Shown here: piece after piece, positions 9,614 to 18,142 of the stretch
Position numbering within the stretch: position 1 is the first letter of the stretch
Layout: each line of letters begins with the position of its first letter
NCBI GenBank assembly: GCA_964567685.1
Contig: CAZMNO010000005.1
Location: 1-64,000, forward strand
Reading direction: 5' to 3'
Length of the DNA stretch: 64,000 nucleotides
Origin: UBA5972 sp964567685
Lineage (GTDB): Bacteria; Pseudomonadota; Alphaproteobacteria; Rhodobacterales; Rhodobacteraceae
Program-made: the position numbers and the translations under genes
Notes under the pieces: generated by a model
What the model was told of the DNA's origin: nothing
The model's database searches: none
Seen by the model: the letters and a program-made list of their open reading frames with translations, nothing else

Positions 9614-10258
9614 ATGAACTTCCGTGAACAGGGCTGGGTGGCACAGATAATCTGGGCGTTGTTGATTATCGCGGCGCTGGTTGCACTGGTCACTGCGCGT
9701 TGGTCGCTGGCCTTTGTTTCAGTGGCAACATTGGCGCTATCGGTTCTTCCGGCGGTATTTGTAGAACGGTTTCAGATACGCCTGCCGCACAGCTTTATCG
9801 CGGTGATCGTCCTGTTTGTCTTTGGCTCGATCTTTCTGGGAGAAGCTTTTGATTTTTATGAACGCTATTGGTGGTGGGATGTGCTGCTCCACGGCTTTGC
9901 CTCTATCGGCTTTGGTCTGATAGGATTTCTGTTTGTTTTCATGCTGTTCGAAGGCGATCGATTTGCCGCGCCACCTAGTGCACTTGGATTTATCGCCTTC
10001 TGTTTTGCCGTTGCGTTAGGGGCGTCCTGGGAAATATTTGAGTATGGGATGGATCAGATTTTCGGCCTTAACATGCAGAAAAGCGGGCTGACCGACACGA
10101 TGTGGGATCTGATCGTCGACCTGATCGGGGCCGCTCTCGGCGGTACGGCGGGTTTTCTCTATCTCAAGCGTAGACGATTTGGTGGTCTGGCATCGATGAT
10201 CCGGCAGTTTGTCGAGGCGAACCGGCGGTTTTATCGCAAAGACCGCAACCGGGACTAA
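9614..10258 (+). CDS. DUF2238 (YjdF-like) membrane protein
   Basis: A 214-residue integral membrane protein with about six hydrophobic segments, resembling the DUF2238/YjdF family. Conserved-looking charged residues sit in the membrane part (LGEAFDFYERYWWWDVLLHG, then SWEIFEYGMDQ and DTMWDLIVDLIGA). The function of the family is unknown. The ATG at 9614 follows a purine-rich GAAAGAGAG stretch. Convergent with the nucleoside hydrolase, with only 7 bp between stops. Confidence 0.8.
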   Translation: MNFREQGWVAQIIWALLIIAALVALVTARWSLAFVSVATLALSVLPAVFVERFQIRLPHSFIAVIVLFVFGSIFLGEAFDFYERYWWWDVLLHGFASIGFGLIGFLFVFMLFEGDRFAAPPSALGFIAFCFAVALGASWEIFEYGMDQIFGLNMQKSGLTDTMWDLIVDLIGAALGGTAGFLYLKRRRFGGLASMIRQFVEANRRFYRKDRNRD

Positions 10259-10265
10259 CCCGCGT

Positions 10266-11201
10266 TCACAATCGCGCCAGTCGTTCGGTCAGCAGTGCAT
10301 AAAATCCATCAGCATCGATATCGCCGATAAAAAGCGCGTTCGCAGCGCGCCCGCTCACCCCCCACCAGTCGGCAACCGTCATGCCAAGGGTCAGTTCTGA
10401 CGTGGTTTCGATCTCTACATTGATGCGGCGTCCGGAAAACAGATCGGGGTCAAGCAGATAGGCGATGACACAGGGGTCGTGTAAGGGTGCGCCTTCTGAG
10501 CCGTATTTCTCCATATCAAAGCGTTCGAAGAAATCGGTGAGTTCGGCAACAGCAGTGCCAACAGGCGTATTCATGACGCGAAAGGCGTCAATGCGCGGGC
10601 GTGTTGTCAGGGCTTTATGGGTGACATCGAGCGGCATCATCACAACATCAATACTTGATTTAAGAGCAATTTCAGCGGCTTCCGGGTCGACATAAATGTT
10701 AAATTCGGCTGCAGGCGTGATGTTGCCAACCTCAAAATATGCCCCACCCATCAGCACGATCTGCTGAATTCTCGCGGCGATTTCAGGCGCGCGCTGCAAG
10801 GCTGTCGCGATATTTGTGAGCGGTCCCAGCGGGCAAAGCGTGACGCTTCCTGAGGGCTCTGCCTGCAGAGTTTCTATAATGAAATCAACGGCGTGCTGAC
10901 GCTCAAGCGGCATGATCGGCACCGGCAGTTCAGGGCCGTCGAGCCCGGTGCGCCCGTGCACATGTTCCGCCGTCACCAAGGGGCGGCTCAGCGGGGCGTC
11001 GCATCCGGCGAATACACGCATATCGTAATGCCCGGCCAGTTCGCAGGTTTTGCGCGCGTTCAACTGGGTCAGCTTCAGAGGCACGTTGCCTGCAACTGCG
11101 GTGACGCCGAGAACCTCAAGCTCGGGCGAGGCAAGCGCCAGCAGGATCGCCACGGCATCGTCCTGGCCGGGATCGGTATCGATGATGATTTTGCGTGCCA
11201 C
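10266..11201 (-). CDS. Nucleoside hydrolase (inosine/uridine-preferring family)
   Basis: Hydrolyses the N-glycosidic bond of ribonucleosides for purine/pyrimidine salvage. The diagnostic Ca-binding motif DTDPGQDDA is at the N-terminus. VLMGGAYFEVGNITPAAEFNIYVDPEAA and the late HDPCVIAYLLDP segment complete the active site. About 311 residues, normal for the family. The GTG at 11201, with a GGGG run before it, is preferred over a TTG six codons upstream. Base preference cannot be predicted. Confidence 0.9.
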   Translation of the reverse strand: MARKIIIDTDPGQDDAVAILLALASPELEVLGVTAVAGNVPLKLTQLNARKTCELAGHYDMRVFAGCDAPLSRPLVTAEHVHGRTGLDGPELPVPIMPLERQHAVDFIIETLQAEPSGSVTLCPLGPLTNIATALQRAPEIAARIQQIVLMGGAYFEVGNITPAAEFNIYVDPEAAEIALKSSIDVVMMPLDVTHKALTTRPRIDAFRVMNTPVGTAVAELTDFFERFDMEKYGSEGAPLHDPCVIAYLLDPDLFSGRRINVEIETTSELTLGMTVADWWGVSGRAANALFIGDIDADGFYALLTERLARL

Positions 11202-11282
11202 GGGACCCCGGTCTTTCAACTGCTAAGAACCCGAGGAAGGTGGACAAAGCCAGCGACCTTGTCCACCCATGAATTGGTTGGG

Positions 11283-12293
11283 TTAATTGTCAAAATGCAC
11301 TTCTTCGACCAGTTTGAGGGCTGCACCGCGTAGTCCTGCAAGGTCCATCAGGTTGAGGCTGTCGGGCACGAAACTGCCCCAGGAGGCCACCAGTTCCGAG
11401 ACCTCGGCTTCCGCCAGCAACGGGTATTCGAAATTGGCCTCTGCGTAAATTTCCTGCGCTGCGGATGACGACAGAAACTCCATCAGTTTCAGTGCGTTAT
11501 CGCGGTTGGGTGCGGCTTTGGTCATCGCCATACCGGAAAGGTTCACATGCGTGCCGCCTGATTGGAAAGTTGGAAAAACGATCGTGACAGCATCGGCCCA
11601 TTCCTGCTGCTCGGGCTTTTGCAGCATTGCCCCCATGTAATAGGTGTTGCCAAGTGAAATATCACATTCACCAGCCCAGATGGCCTTGATCTGCCCACGG
11701 TCATTGCCTTGGGGTTTGCGGGCAAGATTGTCGCGCAATCCCTCAAGCAGGGCGCGCGTGCCGTCTTCACCGTGATGGGCGATCATGCCGGCAAACAGCG
11801 CCAGATTATAAGCGTGCGTACCGGAACGGATGCAGATGCGGCCTTTCCATTTTGGATCGGCAAGGTCTTCATAGGTGGTCACTTCGCCCGGTTTTACCCG
11901 GTCTTTTGAGGCAAAAACCACCCGCGCCCGCGATGTCAGGCCAAACCAGTGATTTGAAGGGTCGCGATAGGTCGCGGGGATATTCGTGGCAAGGGTTTCT
12001 GAGTCGACTGCCTGCGTCACGCCGGCGGCAACCACGGCATTGAGGCGGGAAATATCCACGGTCAGAACCACATCTGCCGGGCTGCGCTTGCCCTCGGCCA
12101 CAAGTTTTTCAACCAGCCCCTTGTTCAGAAAAGCGACATTGACCTTTATGCCGGTCTTGTCGGTAAAGGCGTCAAACAGCGGTTTGACCAGAGCGGGCTG
12201 GCGATAGGAGTAAACATTGACCTCATCCGCCAGCAGAGGGGTGCTGATCAGGCTCGCAGCAATGGCAAGCGCGGGCAGAATGCGTGTGAACAT
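11283..12293 (-). CDS. Fe(III) ABC transporter periplasmic binding protein (FutA/FbpA-like)
   Basis: A 336-residue secreted solute-binding protein. An 18-22 residue signal peptide (MFTRILPALAIAASLIS...) ends near PLLADEV. The mature part has the ferric-binding fold landmarks: NVYSYRQPALVKPL, then LADPKWKGRICIRSG, and a paired-tyrosine segment SLGNTYYMG that in FbpA/FutA ligates iron. No permease or ATPase gene lies beside it, so it is an orphan here. A plausible promoter is 30 bp upstream. An iron role follows from the family and was not tested. Confidence 0.88.
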   Translation of the reverse strand: MFTRILPALAIAASLISTPLLADEVNVYSYRQPALVKPLFDAFTDKTGIKVNVAFLNKGLVEKLVAEGKRSPADVVLTVDISRLNAVVAAGVTQAVDSETLATNIPATYRDPSNHWFGLTSRARVVFASKDRVKPGEVTTYEDLADPKWKGRICIRSGTHAYNLALFAGMIAHHGEDGTRALLEGLRDNLARKPQGNDRGQIKAIWAGECDISLGNTYYMGAMLQKPEQQEWADAVTIVFPTFQSGGTHVNLSGMAMTKAAPNRDNALKLMEFLSSSAAQEIYAEANFEYPLLAEAEVSELVASWGSFVPDSLNLMDLAGLRGAALKLVEEVHFDN

Positions 12294-12323
12294 GGGGTGT
12301 CCTTCATTGAATTGGTTTTGCAA

Positions 12324-12352
12324 CCCATACCTGAGCGATTTAGTCGGGTCAA
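12324..12352 (-). promoter_or_regulatory. Predicted sigma70-type promoter of the Fe(III)-binding protein gene
   Basis: On the minus strand TTGACC (12352-12347) and TATGGG (12329-12324) are separated by exactly 17 bp and lie about 30 bp upstream of the ATG at 12293. This is a consensus-like arrangement with a good -35 and a moderate -10. No clear Fur or Irr box is visible over it. Confidence 0.45.
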
Positions 12353-12364
12353 TACCTGATTAAA

Positions 12365-13207
12365 CTACTCGACTTTGCGCTCCGCCACTTTAACCGCATC
12401 CCACAACGCATCCATTTCTGCCAGATCGGAAGTTTCCGGTGTTTTACCACGGTCGCGTAAAAGCGCCTCGACCGCTTCAAACCGGCGGGTGAACTTGGCA
12501 TTTGCCTGACGCAGGCTGGATTCTGCATCAATCTTAAGATGCCGGGCGAGATTGGTGATGACAAACAATAGATCGCCGAATTCTTCGGCGATGTCTTTTT
12601 GAGATTTCTCTGCAACCGCCTCGCGCAGCTCCGCTGCTTCCTCGGTGATCTTGTCGATCACCTGATCGGTTGATGGCCAGTCAAACCCCACCCTTGCTGC
12701 ACGTTTTTGCAGTTTTTCCGCACGCATCAAAGCGGGCAGGGCCTGCGCCACACCGTCAAGCGCCCCTCTGGTTGCGGTACCCTTGGCCCCCCGCTCAGCG
12801 GCTTTGATCTGTTCCCAGTCATGGCTCTGCTGAGCCGCCGACTTATCCCGGCTTTCACTGCCAAAAACATGCGGATGGCGCGCAATCATCTTATCGGCAA
12901 TGGATTTGGTCACACTGGCGAAATCAAAATGCCCCGTTTCGCTGCCCATTTGCGTATAATACACGACCTGCAGCAAAAGATCGCCAAGCTCGCCCTCAAG
13001 CTCATCCATCTGATTTTGCGCAATCGCGTCGGCCACTTCATAGGCTTCTTCAATCGTATAGGGGGCTATGGTTTCAAAGCTTTGCTCGATATCCCAGGGG
13101 CATCCGGTATCAGGGTCGCGCAGGCGCGCCATAATTTCCAGAAGGCGCGGCAAGCCACCGTCCGGGTCAAGGCAAAGCTGTTGGCTGGTCTCGTGGTTTT
13201 TTGGCAT
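12365..13207 (-). CDS. mazG: Nucleoside triphosphate pyrophosphohydrolase
   Basis: House-cleaning enzyme hydrolysing (d)NTPs to NMP and pyrophosphate. The 280-residue protein has the duplicated MazG domain. The N-terminal domain shows CPWDIEQSFETIAPYTIEEAYEVADAI and ELEGELGDLLLQVVYYTQ. The second domain shows KITEEAAELREAV and DIAEEFGDLLFVITNLARHLKID; the E-x-x-E-x12-E-x-x-D pattern is visible in both. The ATG at 13207 is preferred to a TTG five codons upstream. Divergent from the M20 amidohydrolase, with 69 bp between starts. Confidence 0.94.
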   Translation of the reverse strand: MPKNHETSQQLCLDPDGGLPRLLEIMARLRDPDTGCPWDIEQSFETIAPYTIEEAYEVADAIAQNQMDELEGELGDLLLQVVYYTQMGSETGHFDFASVTKSIADKMIARHPHVFGSESRDKSAAQQSHDWEQIKAAERGAKGTATRGALDGVAQALPALMRAEKLQKRAARVGFDWPSTDQVIDKITEEAAELREAVAEKSQKDIAEEFGDLLFVITNLARHLKIDAESSLRQANAKFTRRFEAVEALLRDRGKTPETSDLAEMDALWDAVKVAERKVE

Positions 13208-13276
13208 TGTCCGTTTGGTCAAAATAGGAAAAACTCCGGCATGAGATTACTGATGTGCGCAGGGGAGTCCAACGAA

Positions 13277-14440
13277 ATGCCGATCATCAACCGAATTGCC
13301 GAGTTTCATGATGACATGACCGAATGGCGTCAGCATATCCACGCCAATCCTGAATTGCAGTTTGATTGCCATGAAACAGCGGCTTTCGTGGTGGAAAAGC
13401 TGAAATCCTTTGGCGTTGACGAGATCCATGAAGGGATCGCGGAAAGTGGTGTCGTGGCGATTATCAACGGGCAGGGGATAGGGGAAACCATCGGGTTGAG
13501 GGCGGATATGGATGCTTTGCCGTTACAGGAAATCCGTGAGCACGAATATAAATCCAAGGTCGATGGCAAGATGCATGCCTGCGGGCATGACGGGCACACG
13601 ACGATGCTTCTTGGCGCGGCGCGCTATCTGGCGGAAACACGGAACTTTTCCGGGCGTGTAGCGCTGATCTTCCAGCCAGCCGAAGAAGGCGGGGCCGGTG
13701 GATTGGTCATGTGTCAGGAAGGCATGATGGACCGGTTTGATATCAAGCAGGTTTATGGCATTCACAATGCACCCGGAATGCCAACCGGTATGTTTTTGGC
13801 CAATTCCGGCCCGGTGATGGCTGCTGCGGATACGTTTCGGATCACAGTCACCGGGCAGGGTGGTCACGGGGCAGAGCCTGAGAACACGATTGATCCGGTG
13901 GTCGTCACCGTACAGATCGCGGCGGCTATTCAGACGATTTCATCACGCAACGTGGCAGCGCTTGATAATCTGGTCATATCGGTGACGCAGATCCACGCCG
14001 GCACCATTGATAATATCATCCCCCATGACGCCTTTATCGGCGGCACGGTGCGCACTTTGAAAAAAGAGGTGCAGGCCATGGTGATTAAGCGGATGCAGGA
14101 GATTTGCGATGGTATGGCCGCGGTGTTCGGGGCTGAAGTGGTGTTGGACTATGACACGGGCTATCCCCCCACGGTCAATCATGAGGCTGAGACCGAGTTT
14201 GCCGTTGGAGTAGCCCGGGGCATCGCAGGAGCCGAGAAGGTCGAAGCGGAATGCCCGCCGATCATGGCGGCCGAAGATTTCGCCTATATGCTGGAAGAGC
14301 GCCCCGGTGCCTATCTGTTCCTTGGGCAGGGCGAGGGGGCGACGGTGCATCACCCGGAATATGATTTCAACGATGAGATATCACCGGTGGGTGCCAGCTT
14401 TTTCGTCAAGCTGGTGGAAAAGGCACAACCGCTGGGGTGA
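13277..14440 (+). CDS. M20-family amidohydrolase (hippurate hydrolase-like)
   Basis: A 387-residue zinc amidohydrolase of the M20D/HipO-AbgB type that cleaves N-acyl or amide bonds of amino-acid derivatives. Metal-site segments are visible: LRADMDALPLQE, MHACGHDGHTTMLLG and QPAEEGGAGG. The dimerisation domain starts near TFRITVTGQGGHGAEP. The frame is open far upstream, but an AGGGGAG Shine-Dalgarno ten bases before the ATG at 13277 and the conserved start MPIINRIAEFHDDM fix the N-terminus. The substrate is unknown. Confidence 0.92.
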   Translation: MPIINRIAEFHDDMTEWRQHIHANPELQFDCHETAAFVVEKLKSFGVDEIHEGIAESGVVAIINGQGIGETIGLRADMDALPLQEIREHEYKSKVDGKMHACGHDGHTTMLLGAARYLAETRNFSGRVALIFQPAEEGGAGGLVMCQEGMMDRFDIKQVYGIHNAPGMPTGMFLANSGPVMAAADTFRITVTGQGGHGAEPENTIDPVVVTVQIAAAIQTISSRNVAALDNLVISVTQIHAGTIDNIIPHDAFIGGTVRTLKKEVQAMVIKRMQEICDGMAAVFGAEVVLDYDTGYPPTVNHEAETEFAVGVARGIAGAEKVEAECPPIMAAEDFAYMLEERPGAYLFLGQGEGATVHHPEYDFNDEISPVGASFFVKLVEKAQPLG

Positions 14441-14469
14441 TCCAGCGCCGGGGCCTGTGAAAATCAGCC

Positions 14470-14988
14470 CTAATCGGTGCCCCTGAACGGCTCGACATAT
14501 TGCAGTGCCATATCCCAGGGAAAGAATATCCAGGTGTCCTGACTGACCTCGGTGATGAAAGTATCAACCATCGGGCGGCCCTTGGGTTTGGCGTAAACCG
14601 TAGCGAAGTGGGCGTTGGGAAACTCCAGGCGCACCAGTTCCAGAGTGCGCCCGCTGTCGACCAGATCATCGACGATCAACACGCCGGTACCATCACCCAG
14701 AAGCTCGCGGTCAGGTGATTTCAGCACCTTGGCCGCGGATTGCGTTTGATGATCATATGATTTGACCGAGATCGTATCGACGGTGCGGATGTCAAGCTCG
14801 CGCGCCACGATCATCGCCGGGGCCATGCCGCCACGGGTGATGGCAACAACGGCCCGCCAGGCCCCGTCGTCAGGCCCGTAGCCATCCAGCCGCCAGGCAA
14901 GGGCTCGGCTGTCGCGGTGCATCTGGTCCCAGCTGACATGAAACCCCTTCTCGTGGGGCAGGCGGCTCTGAACGGCGTCACTCATCAT
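14470..14988 (-). CDS. gpt: Xanthine phosphoribosyltransferase
   Basis: Purine salvage: xanthine (and guanine) plus PRPP to the nucleotide. The 172-residue protein has the PRPP-binding signature VLIVDDLVDSGRTLELV and the early ITRGGMAPAMIVARELDIR loop, matching the XGPRT family and its length. The start ATG overlaps the fabI stop by 4 bp (ATGA), so the two genes are probably translationally coupled. A second ATG immediately follows the first. Confidence 0.92.
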   Translation of the reverse strand: MMSDAVQSRLPHEKGFHVSWDQMHRDSRALAWRLDGYGPDDGAWRAVVAITRGGMAPAMIVARELDIRTVDTISVKSYDHQTQSAAKVLKSPDRELLGDGTGVLIVDDLVDSGRTLELVRLEFPNAHFATVYAKPKGRPMVDTFITEVSQDTWIFFPWDMALQYVEPFRGTD

Positions 14989-15803
14989 TTTCTCCCGGTC
15001 ACAACGTCAATATCCGGCGCATCGACCGCCTTCATACCGACCGAGTGATAGCCCGCATCGACATGAAGAATTTCGCCAGTCACGCCAGAGCCGAGGTCGG
15101 ACAGAAGATAAAGAGCCGACTTGCCCACATCATTGATCGTCACATTGCGCCGCAGAGGTGAATTAAGCTCGTTCCACTTCATGATATAGCGGAAATCACC
15201 AATACCGCTGGCAGCCAGAGTTTTGACAGTTCCTGCCGAAATTGCGTTGACCCGGATGCCGTCCTTGCCAAGATCCTCGGCCATGTAGCGCACAGAAGCT
15301 TCCAGTGCTGCCTTGGCAACCCCCATGACATTGTAATGCGGCATCACCTTTTCGGCACCGTAGTATGTGAGCGTCAGCATCGAGCCGCCATTATGCATCA
15401 GCTTTTCAGCGCGTTGGGCAATGGCGGTGAAGGAATAAACCGAGATATCCATCGACATGCGAAAATTTTCCGGGCTGGTATCGACATAGCGCCCGCGCAG
15501 CTCGTTCTTGTCGGAAAAGCCAATGGCGTGAACAACAAAATCAAGCCCGCCCCATACGTCGTTCAGGGTTTCAAACAATCTGTCGACCGAACCGGTATCC
15601 GTCACATCGCATTCCAGCACATGTTCGACCCCAAGCTGCTCTGCCAGCGGGCGCACCCGCTTGCCAAGGGCCTCGCCCTGATAGGAAAAGGCCATTTCGG
15701 CCCCTTCGGCTGCGCAAGCCTGCGCAATACCCCAGGCCATCGACTTGTCGTTAGCAACCCCCATGACAAGCCCACGCTTGTTACTCATCAAACCTGAAGA
15801 CAT
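14985..15803 (-). CDS. fabI: Enoyl-[acyl-carrier-protein] reductase (NADH)
   Basis: Last reductive step of fatty-acid elongation. This 272-residue short-chain dehydrogenase-like protein has the FabI nucleotide site GVANDKSMAWGIA, the catalytic YNVMGVAK (the Tyr-x6-Lys spacing of FabI rather than Tyr-x3-Lys of general SDRs), and SAGTVKTLAASGIGDF. The ATG at 15803 is used; MSNKRG five codons in is an alternative. It is first in a two-gene unit with gpt. Confidence 0.95.
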   Translation of the reverse strand: MSSGLMSNKRGLVMGVANDKSMAWGIAQACAAEGAEMAFSYQGEALGKRVRPLAEQLGVEHVLECDVTDTGSVDRLFETLNDVWGGLDFVVHAIGFSDKNELRGRYVDTSPENFRMSMDISVYSFTAIAQRAEKLMHNGGSMLTLTYYGAEKVMPHYNVMGVAKAALEASVRYMAEDLGKDGIRVNAISAGTVKTLAASGIGDFRYIMKWNELNSPLRRNVTINDVGKSALYLLSDLGSGVTGEILHVDAGYHSVGMKAVDAPDIDVVTGRK

Positions 15804-15950
15804 TCACTCGACCCCCCTTAAAACATTCTTGTATCAGCGGTTTAGGCGAAAGTCGGGCGACCATCAAGCCTGTGCACTACGTCATTTGAACTGGTCATTC
15901 CCATTGATCGGGTTAGATTGGCGCTGGAACCCAATTTTCGAGGAAACGCA

Positions 15951-16556
15951 ATGGCAGACCGAAAAGGCATTTTTGCAGGTGATAATCCGTTTGAGATTGC
16001 ACGGCGCTGGTTGGCTGAGGCGCGGGAAAGTGAACCCAACGACGCAAACGCGATGGCACTTGGGACCGTGAACAAGGACGGAATGCCCAATGTGCGCATG
16101 GTGCTGCTTAAGGATATCGAAGACGAAGCCTTTGTTTTTTACACCAATTACGGGAGTGTGAAGGCAGAGGAACTGGACACATCCGGCAAGGCCGCTTTTG
16201 TTATGCATTGGAAATCCCTGCGGCGTCAGATCCGCGTGCGCGGGCGGGTTACCCGAGAGGATGGTCCGGCGGCGGATGCCTATTTTGCATCCCGTTCACT
16301 GCAAAGCCGCCTCGGTGCCTGGGCTTCGCGCCAGTCGCGACCCTTGAAATCGCGGACAAGCCTTATGGCCGAGGTTGCCAAGATTACGGCGCAGAAGGGG
16401 CCAAAACCCAATCGACCACCTTTCTGGGGAGGCTACAGGATCATTCCTGAAGAGCTTGAATTCTGGGCGGATGGTGATTTCAGGCTGCATGATCGATTCC
16501 GCTGGGAACGCGATTCTGGTTCATATGGGTGGAATATCACCCGTTTGAACCCCTGA
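15951..16556 (+). CDS. pdxH: Pyridoxamine 5'-phosphate oxidase
   Basis: FMN enzyme oxidising PNP/PMP to pyridoxal phosphate. The 201-residue protein has the FMN-binding segments MPNVRMVLLKDIEDEAFVFYTNY and KAAFVMHWKSLRRQIRVRG, then SRLGAWASRQSRPL, and the C-terminal dimer region PPFWGGYRIIPEELEFW...LHDRFRWER. A GAGGAAACGCA sequence precedes the ATG at 15951, so eleven upstream in-frame codons are discarded. Divergent from fabI. Confidence 0.96.
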   Translation: MADRKGIFAGDNPFEIARRWLAEARESEPNDANAMALGTVNKDGMPNVRMVLLKDIEDEAFVFYTNYGSVKAEELDTSGKAAFVMHWKSLRRQIRVRGRVTREDGPAADAYFASRSLQSRLGAWASRQSRPLKSRTSLMAEVAKITAQKGPKPNRPPFWGGYRIIPEELEFWADGDFRLHDRFRWERDSGSYGWNITRLNP

Positions 16557-16557
16557 A

Positions 16558-16574
16558 TTTCACGAAGCGTGAAA
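16558..16574. repeat. Short perfect hairpin behind pdxH
   Basis: TTTCACG-aag-CGTGAAA forms a perfect 7-bp stem with a 3-nt loop, immediately after the pdxH stop codon. There is no T-run on either side, so it is not a classical Rho-independent terminator. It may protect the pdxH mRNA 3' end or mark a Rho-dependent end. The rest of the 165-bp gap to the cold-shock gene is AT-rich and shows no gene. Confidence 0.4.
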
Positions 16575-16721
16575 CGCATGTCGCAACAAACTGTGCAAAA
16601 TCAACACATTAGTTTTTTTCACAGATTTGTTTGCAGCTTGCGCGTGGTAATGCTGGCGGCAATGCAATTTTGGTGTTAATCTTCCTTTACGTAGGGTCAA
16701 CTTGAGGGTGGCTGTGAAAAG

Positions 16722-17246
16722 GTGGGAAATAACGGGACGGTAAGGGGGCAGGTCAAGTGGTTTGATGCCACTAAAGGCTTTGGCTTCATCGTCGCTGAAG
16801 GGTGTAAATCGGATATATTGCTTCATGCAAACGTGCTGCACAGCTATGGACGTAATTCCATAGCCGGAAGCGCGCGGGTTGAAGTGGTAGTACAAGATAC
16901 CGAACGCGGCTGTCAGGCGACGGAAATAATAAATATCGAGCTGCCCGAAGCAGAGGCCGGGCTGGAATCGATCAGGCAGATATTGGGTGATGAGGTGATC
17001 AAAAACCCCCAACCGGATTTGCAACCTGCACGGGTCAAATGGTTTGACCGTGGCAAGGGCTTTGGCTTTGTCAACATCTTCGGCAATTCCGACGATATCT
17101 TCGTTCACATGGAGGTTTTGCATTCCTGCGGACTGGCGAAATTGCAGCCCGGCGAAGCCGTCGGCGTTCGCACCGCCGAAGGGCCGCGCGGGCTCATGGC
17201 ATGGGATGTTCGGGTCTGGGATCACGCGCTTGACGAAAAGGTCTGA
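16722..17246 (+). CDS. Two-domain cold-shock protein
   Basis: A 174-residue protein with two cold-shock domains. The first (residues 6-70) begins GQVKWFDATKGFGFIVAEG, and the second (about 103-168) begins RVKWFDRGKGFGFVNIFG with DIFVHMEVL. Both keep RNP1 (KGFGFI/KGFGFV); RNP2 is LLHANVL and IFVHMEVL. It should bind single-stranded RNA or DNA as a chaperone. Most bacterial Csp proteins have one domain; this tandem form is known in alphaproteobacteria. Translation starts at GTG 16722, since a stop lies 30 bp upstream with no ATG between. Four bases separate it from the DUF192 gene, so the two are co-transcribed. Confidence 0.9.
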   Translation: MGNNGTVRGQVKWFDATKGFGFIVAEGCKSDILLHANVLHSYGRNSIAGSARVEVVVQDTERGCQATEIINIELPEAEAGLESIRQILGDEVIKNPQPDLQPARVKWFDRGKGFGFVNIFGNSDDIFVHMEVLHSCGLAKLQPGEAVGVRTAEGPRGLMAWDVRVWDHALDEKV

Positions 17247-17249
17247 GAT

Positions 17250-17711
17250 TTGCGCCTGATTGCCTTGCTTGTCTGGTTATCGTTGACCGGAACAGTTGCG
17301 CTGGCCGAATGCTCTGATACGCGCATCGCTTTGCGCGGGCCTTGGGGGCAGGCCGGATTTGCGGTGGAAATTGCTGACACCAATGCCAGTCGTGCGCGCG
17401 GACTGATGTTTCGTGAAACTCTGCCCAGATTTTCCGGCATGCTGTTCGTCTATGACCGCCCGCATCGGGCGCGGTTCTGGATGAAAAACACCCTTATTCC
17501 GCTCGATATGATCTTTCTTGATCAGCACGGCGTGGTCGTTTCGGTTCACCCGATGGCCGAACCGCACAGCTTAGAACCGATTGACGGCGGGAGCGGCGTT
17601 CTGGTGGTTCTTGAGATCAATGGCGGGCTGGCAGAGACGCTTGGCATTGCAATTGGTAGCGAGGCCAGCCATCCGGCATTTGGAGAAGATGCCCAGTGGG
17701 TTTGTGAATAG
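17250..17711 (+). CDS. Secreted DUF192 family protein
   Basis: A 153-residue protein with an N-terminal signal peptide (LIALLVWLSLTGTVALA, cleavage before ECSD) followed by a DUF192 domain. The domain shows SRARGLMFRETLPRFSGMLFVYD, RFWMKNTLIPLDMIFLD, and the late VLEINGGLAETLGIAIG segment. The family function is unknown. The only reasonable start is TTG at 17250, three bases after the cold-shock gene stop, which suggests translation linked to that gene. It should be periplasmic. Confidence 0.85.
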   Translation: MRLIALLVWLSLTGTVALAECSDTRIALRGPWGQAGFAVEIADTNASRARGLMFRETLPRFSGMLFVYDRPHRARFWMKNTLIPLDMIFLDQHGVVVSVHPMAEPHSLEPIDGGSGVLVVLEINGGLAETLGIAIGSEASHPAFGEDAQWVCE

Positions 17712-17778
17712 CAACCGCTTTACACCGGCGGCGCGCTCGAAATGCCTTTGGTATGACAGGCGGGCTTTGCGGCTGATG

Positions 17779-17808
17779 CTGACCCTCATTTTGAACCGCG
17801 AGGGTCAG
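17779..17808. repeat. Imperfectly isolated 9-bp stem-loop downstream of DUF192 gene
   Basis: CTGACCCTC and GAGGGTCAG pair perfectly over 9 bp around a 12-nt loop, 68 bp after the DUF192 stop. No T-run follows. It may be a transcript-end structure; its role is uncertain. The remainder of 17712-18142 (431 bp) has no recognisable gene apart from the octamer tract listed separately. Confidence 0.4.
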
Positions 17809-17914
17809 GAGACAAGTCCTCCGGCTTGGTTTTACCATGAACTTTCGACACGAAAACTGGCTGAATCTCCCCTCAGACGCCATGTCTGCATGCCGCAGGC
17901 TTTCATGCATGTGA

Positions 17915-18002
17915 CCGGTCTGCCAATCGACCATTCCACCAGTAGACCAGTAGACCAGTAGACTAACCCACTAGTCTGCCAGTCAACCAGTTTACTAGTT
18001 CA
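17915..18002. repeat. Degenerate octanucleotide tandem tract
   Basis: Eleven consecutive 8-bp units can be laid out without gaps: CCGGTCTG, CCAATCGA, CCATTCCA, CCAGTAGA three times, CTAACCCA, CTAGTCTG, CCAGTCAA, CCAGTTTA, CTAGTTCA. Almost every unit begins C[CT]A, and most begin C[CT]AGT. Three identical units sit in the middle. An inner palindrome AGACTA-acccac-TAGTCT overlaps the array. It lies in a gene-free gap between the convergent DUF192 gene and purB. It looks like a slippage-expanded, partly decayed simple repeat, possibly bidirectional 3' UTR. It is not a CRISPR. Confidence 0.7.
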
Positions 18003-18142
18003 TTGTGGTTTTTCAGAGGGTTATCAGCCTACTCAAATAAGTCTTCTGTTCATAAACCCAGTATTAAAGTGAATTCGAAATCACCGACAAAGTTTCTTTG
18101 AAGCAGCTTCATTTTCTGCTGCCTCTTATTGCAGGCAACACC

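Noticed and set aside
12707..13276. Long upstream in-frame extension of the M20 amidohydrolase
   Set aside because: It runs antisense through mazG and has no homology; a strong Shine-Dalgarno fixes the start at 13277.
17915..18002. CRISPR array
   Set aside because: The units are 8 bp with no spacers of constant length, and no cas genes are in the window.
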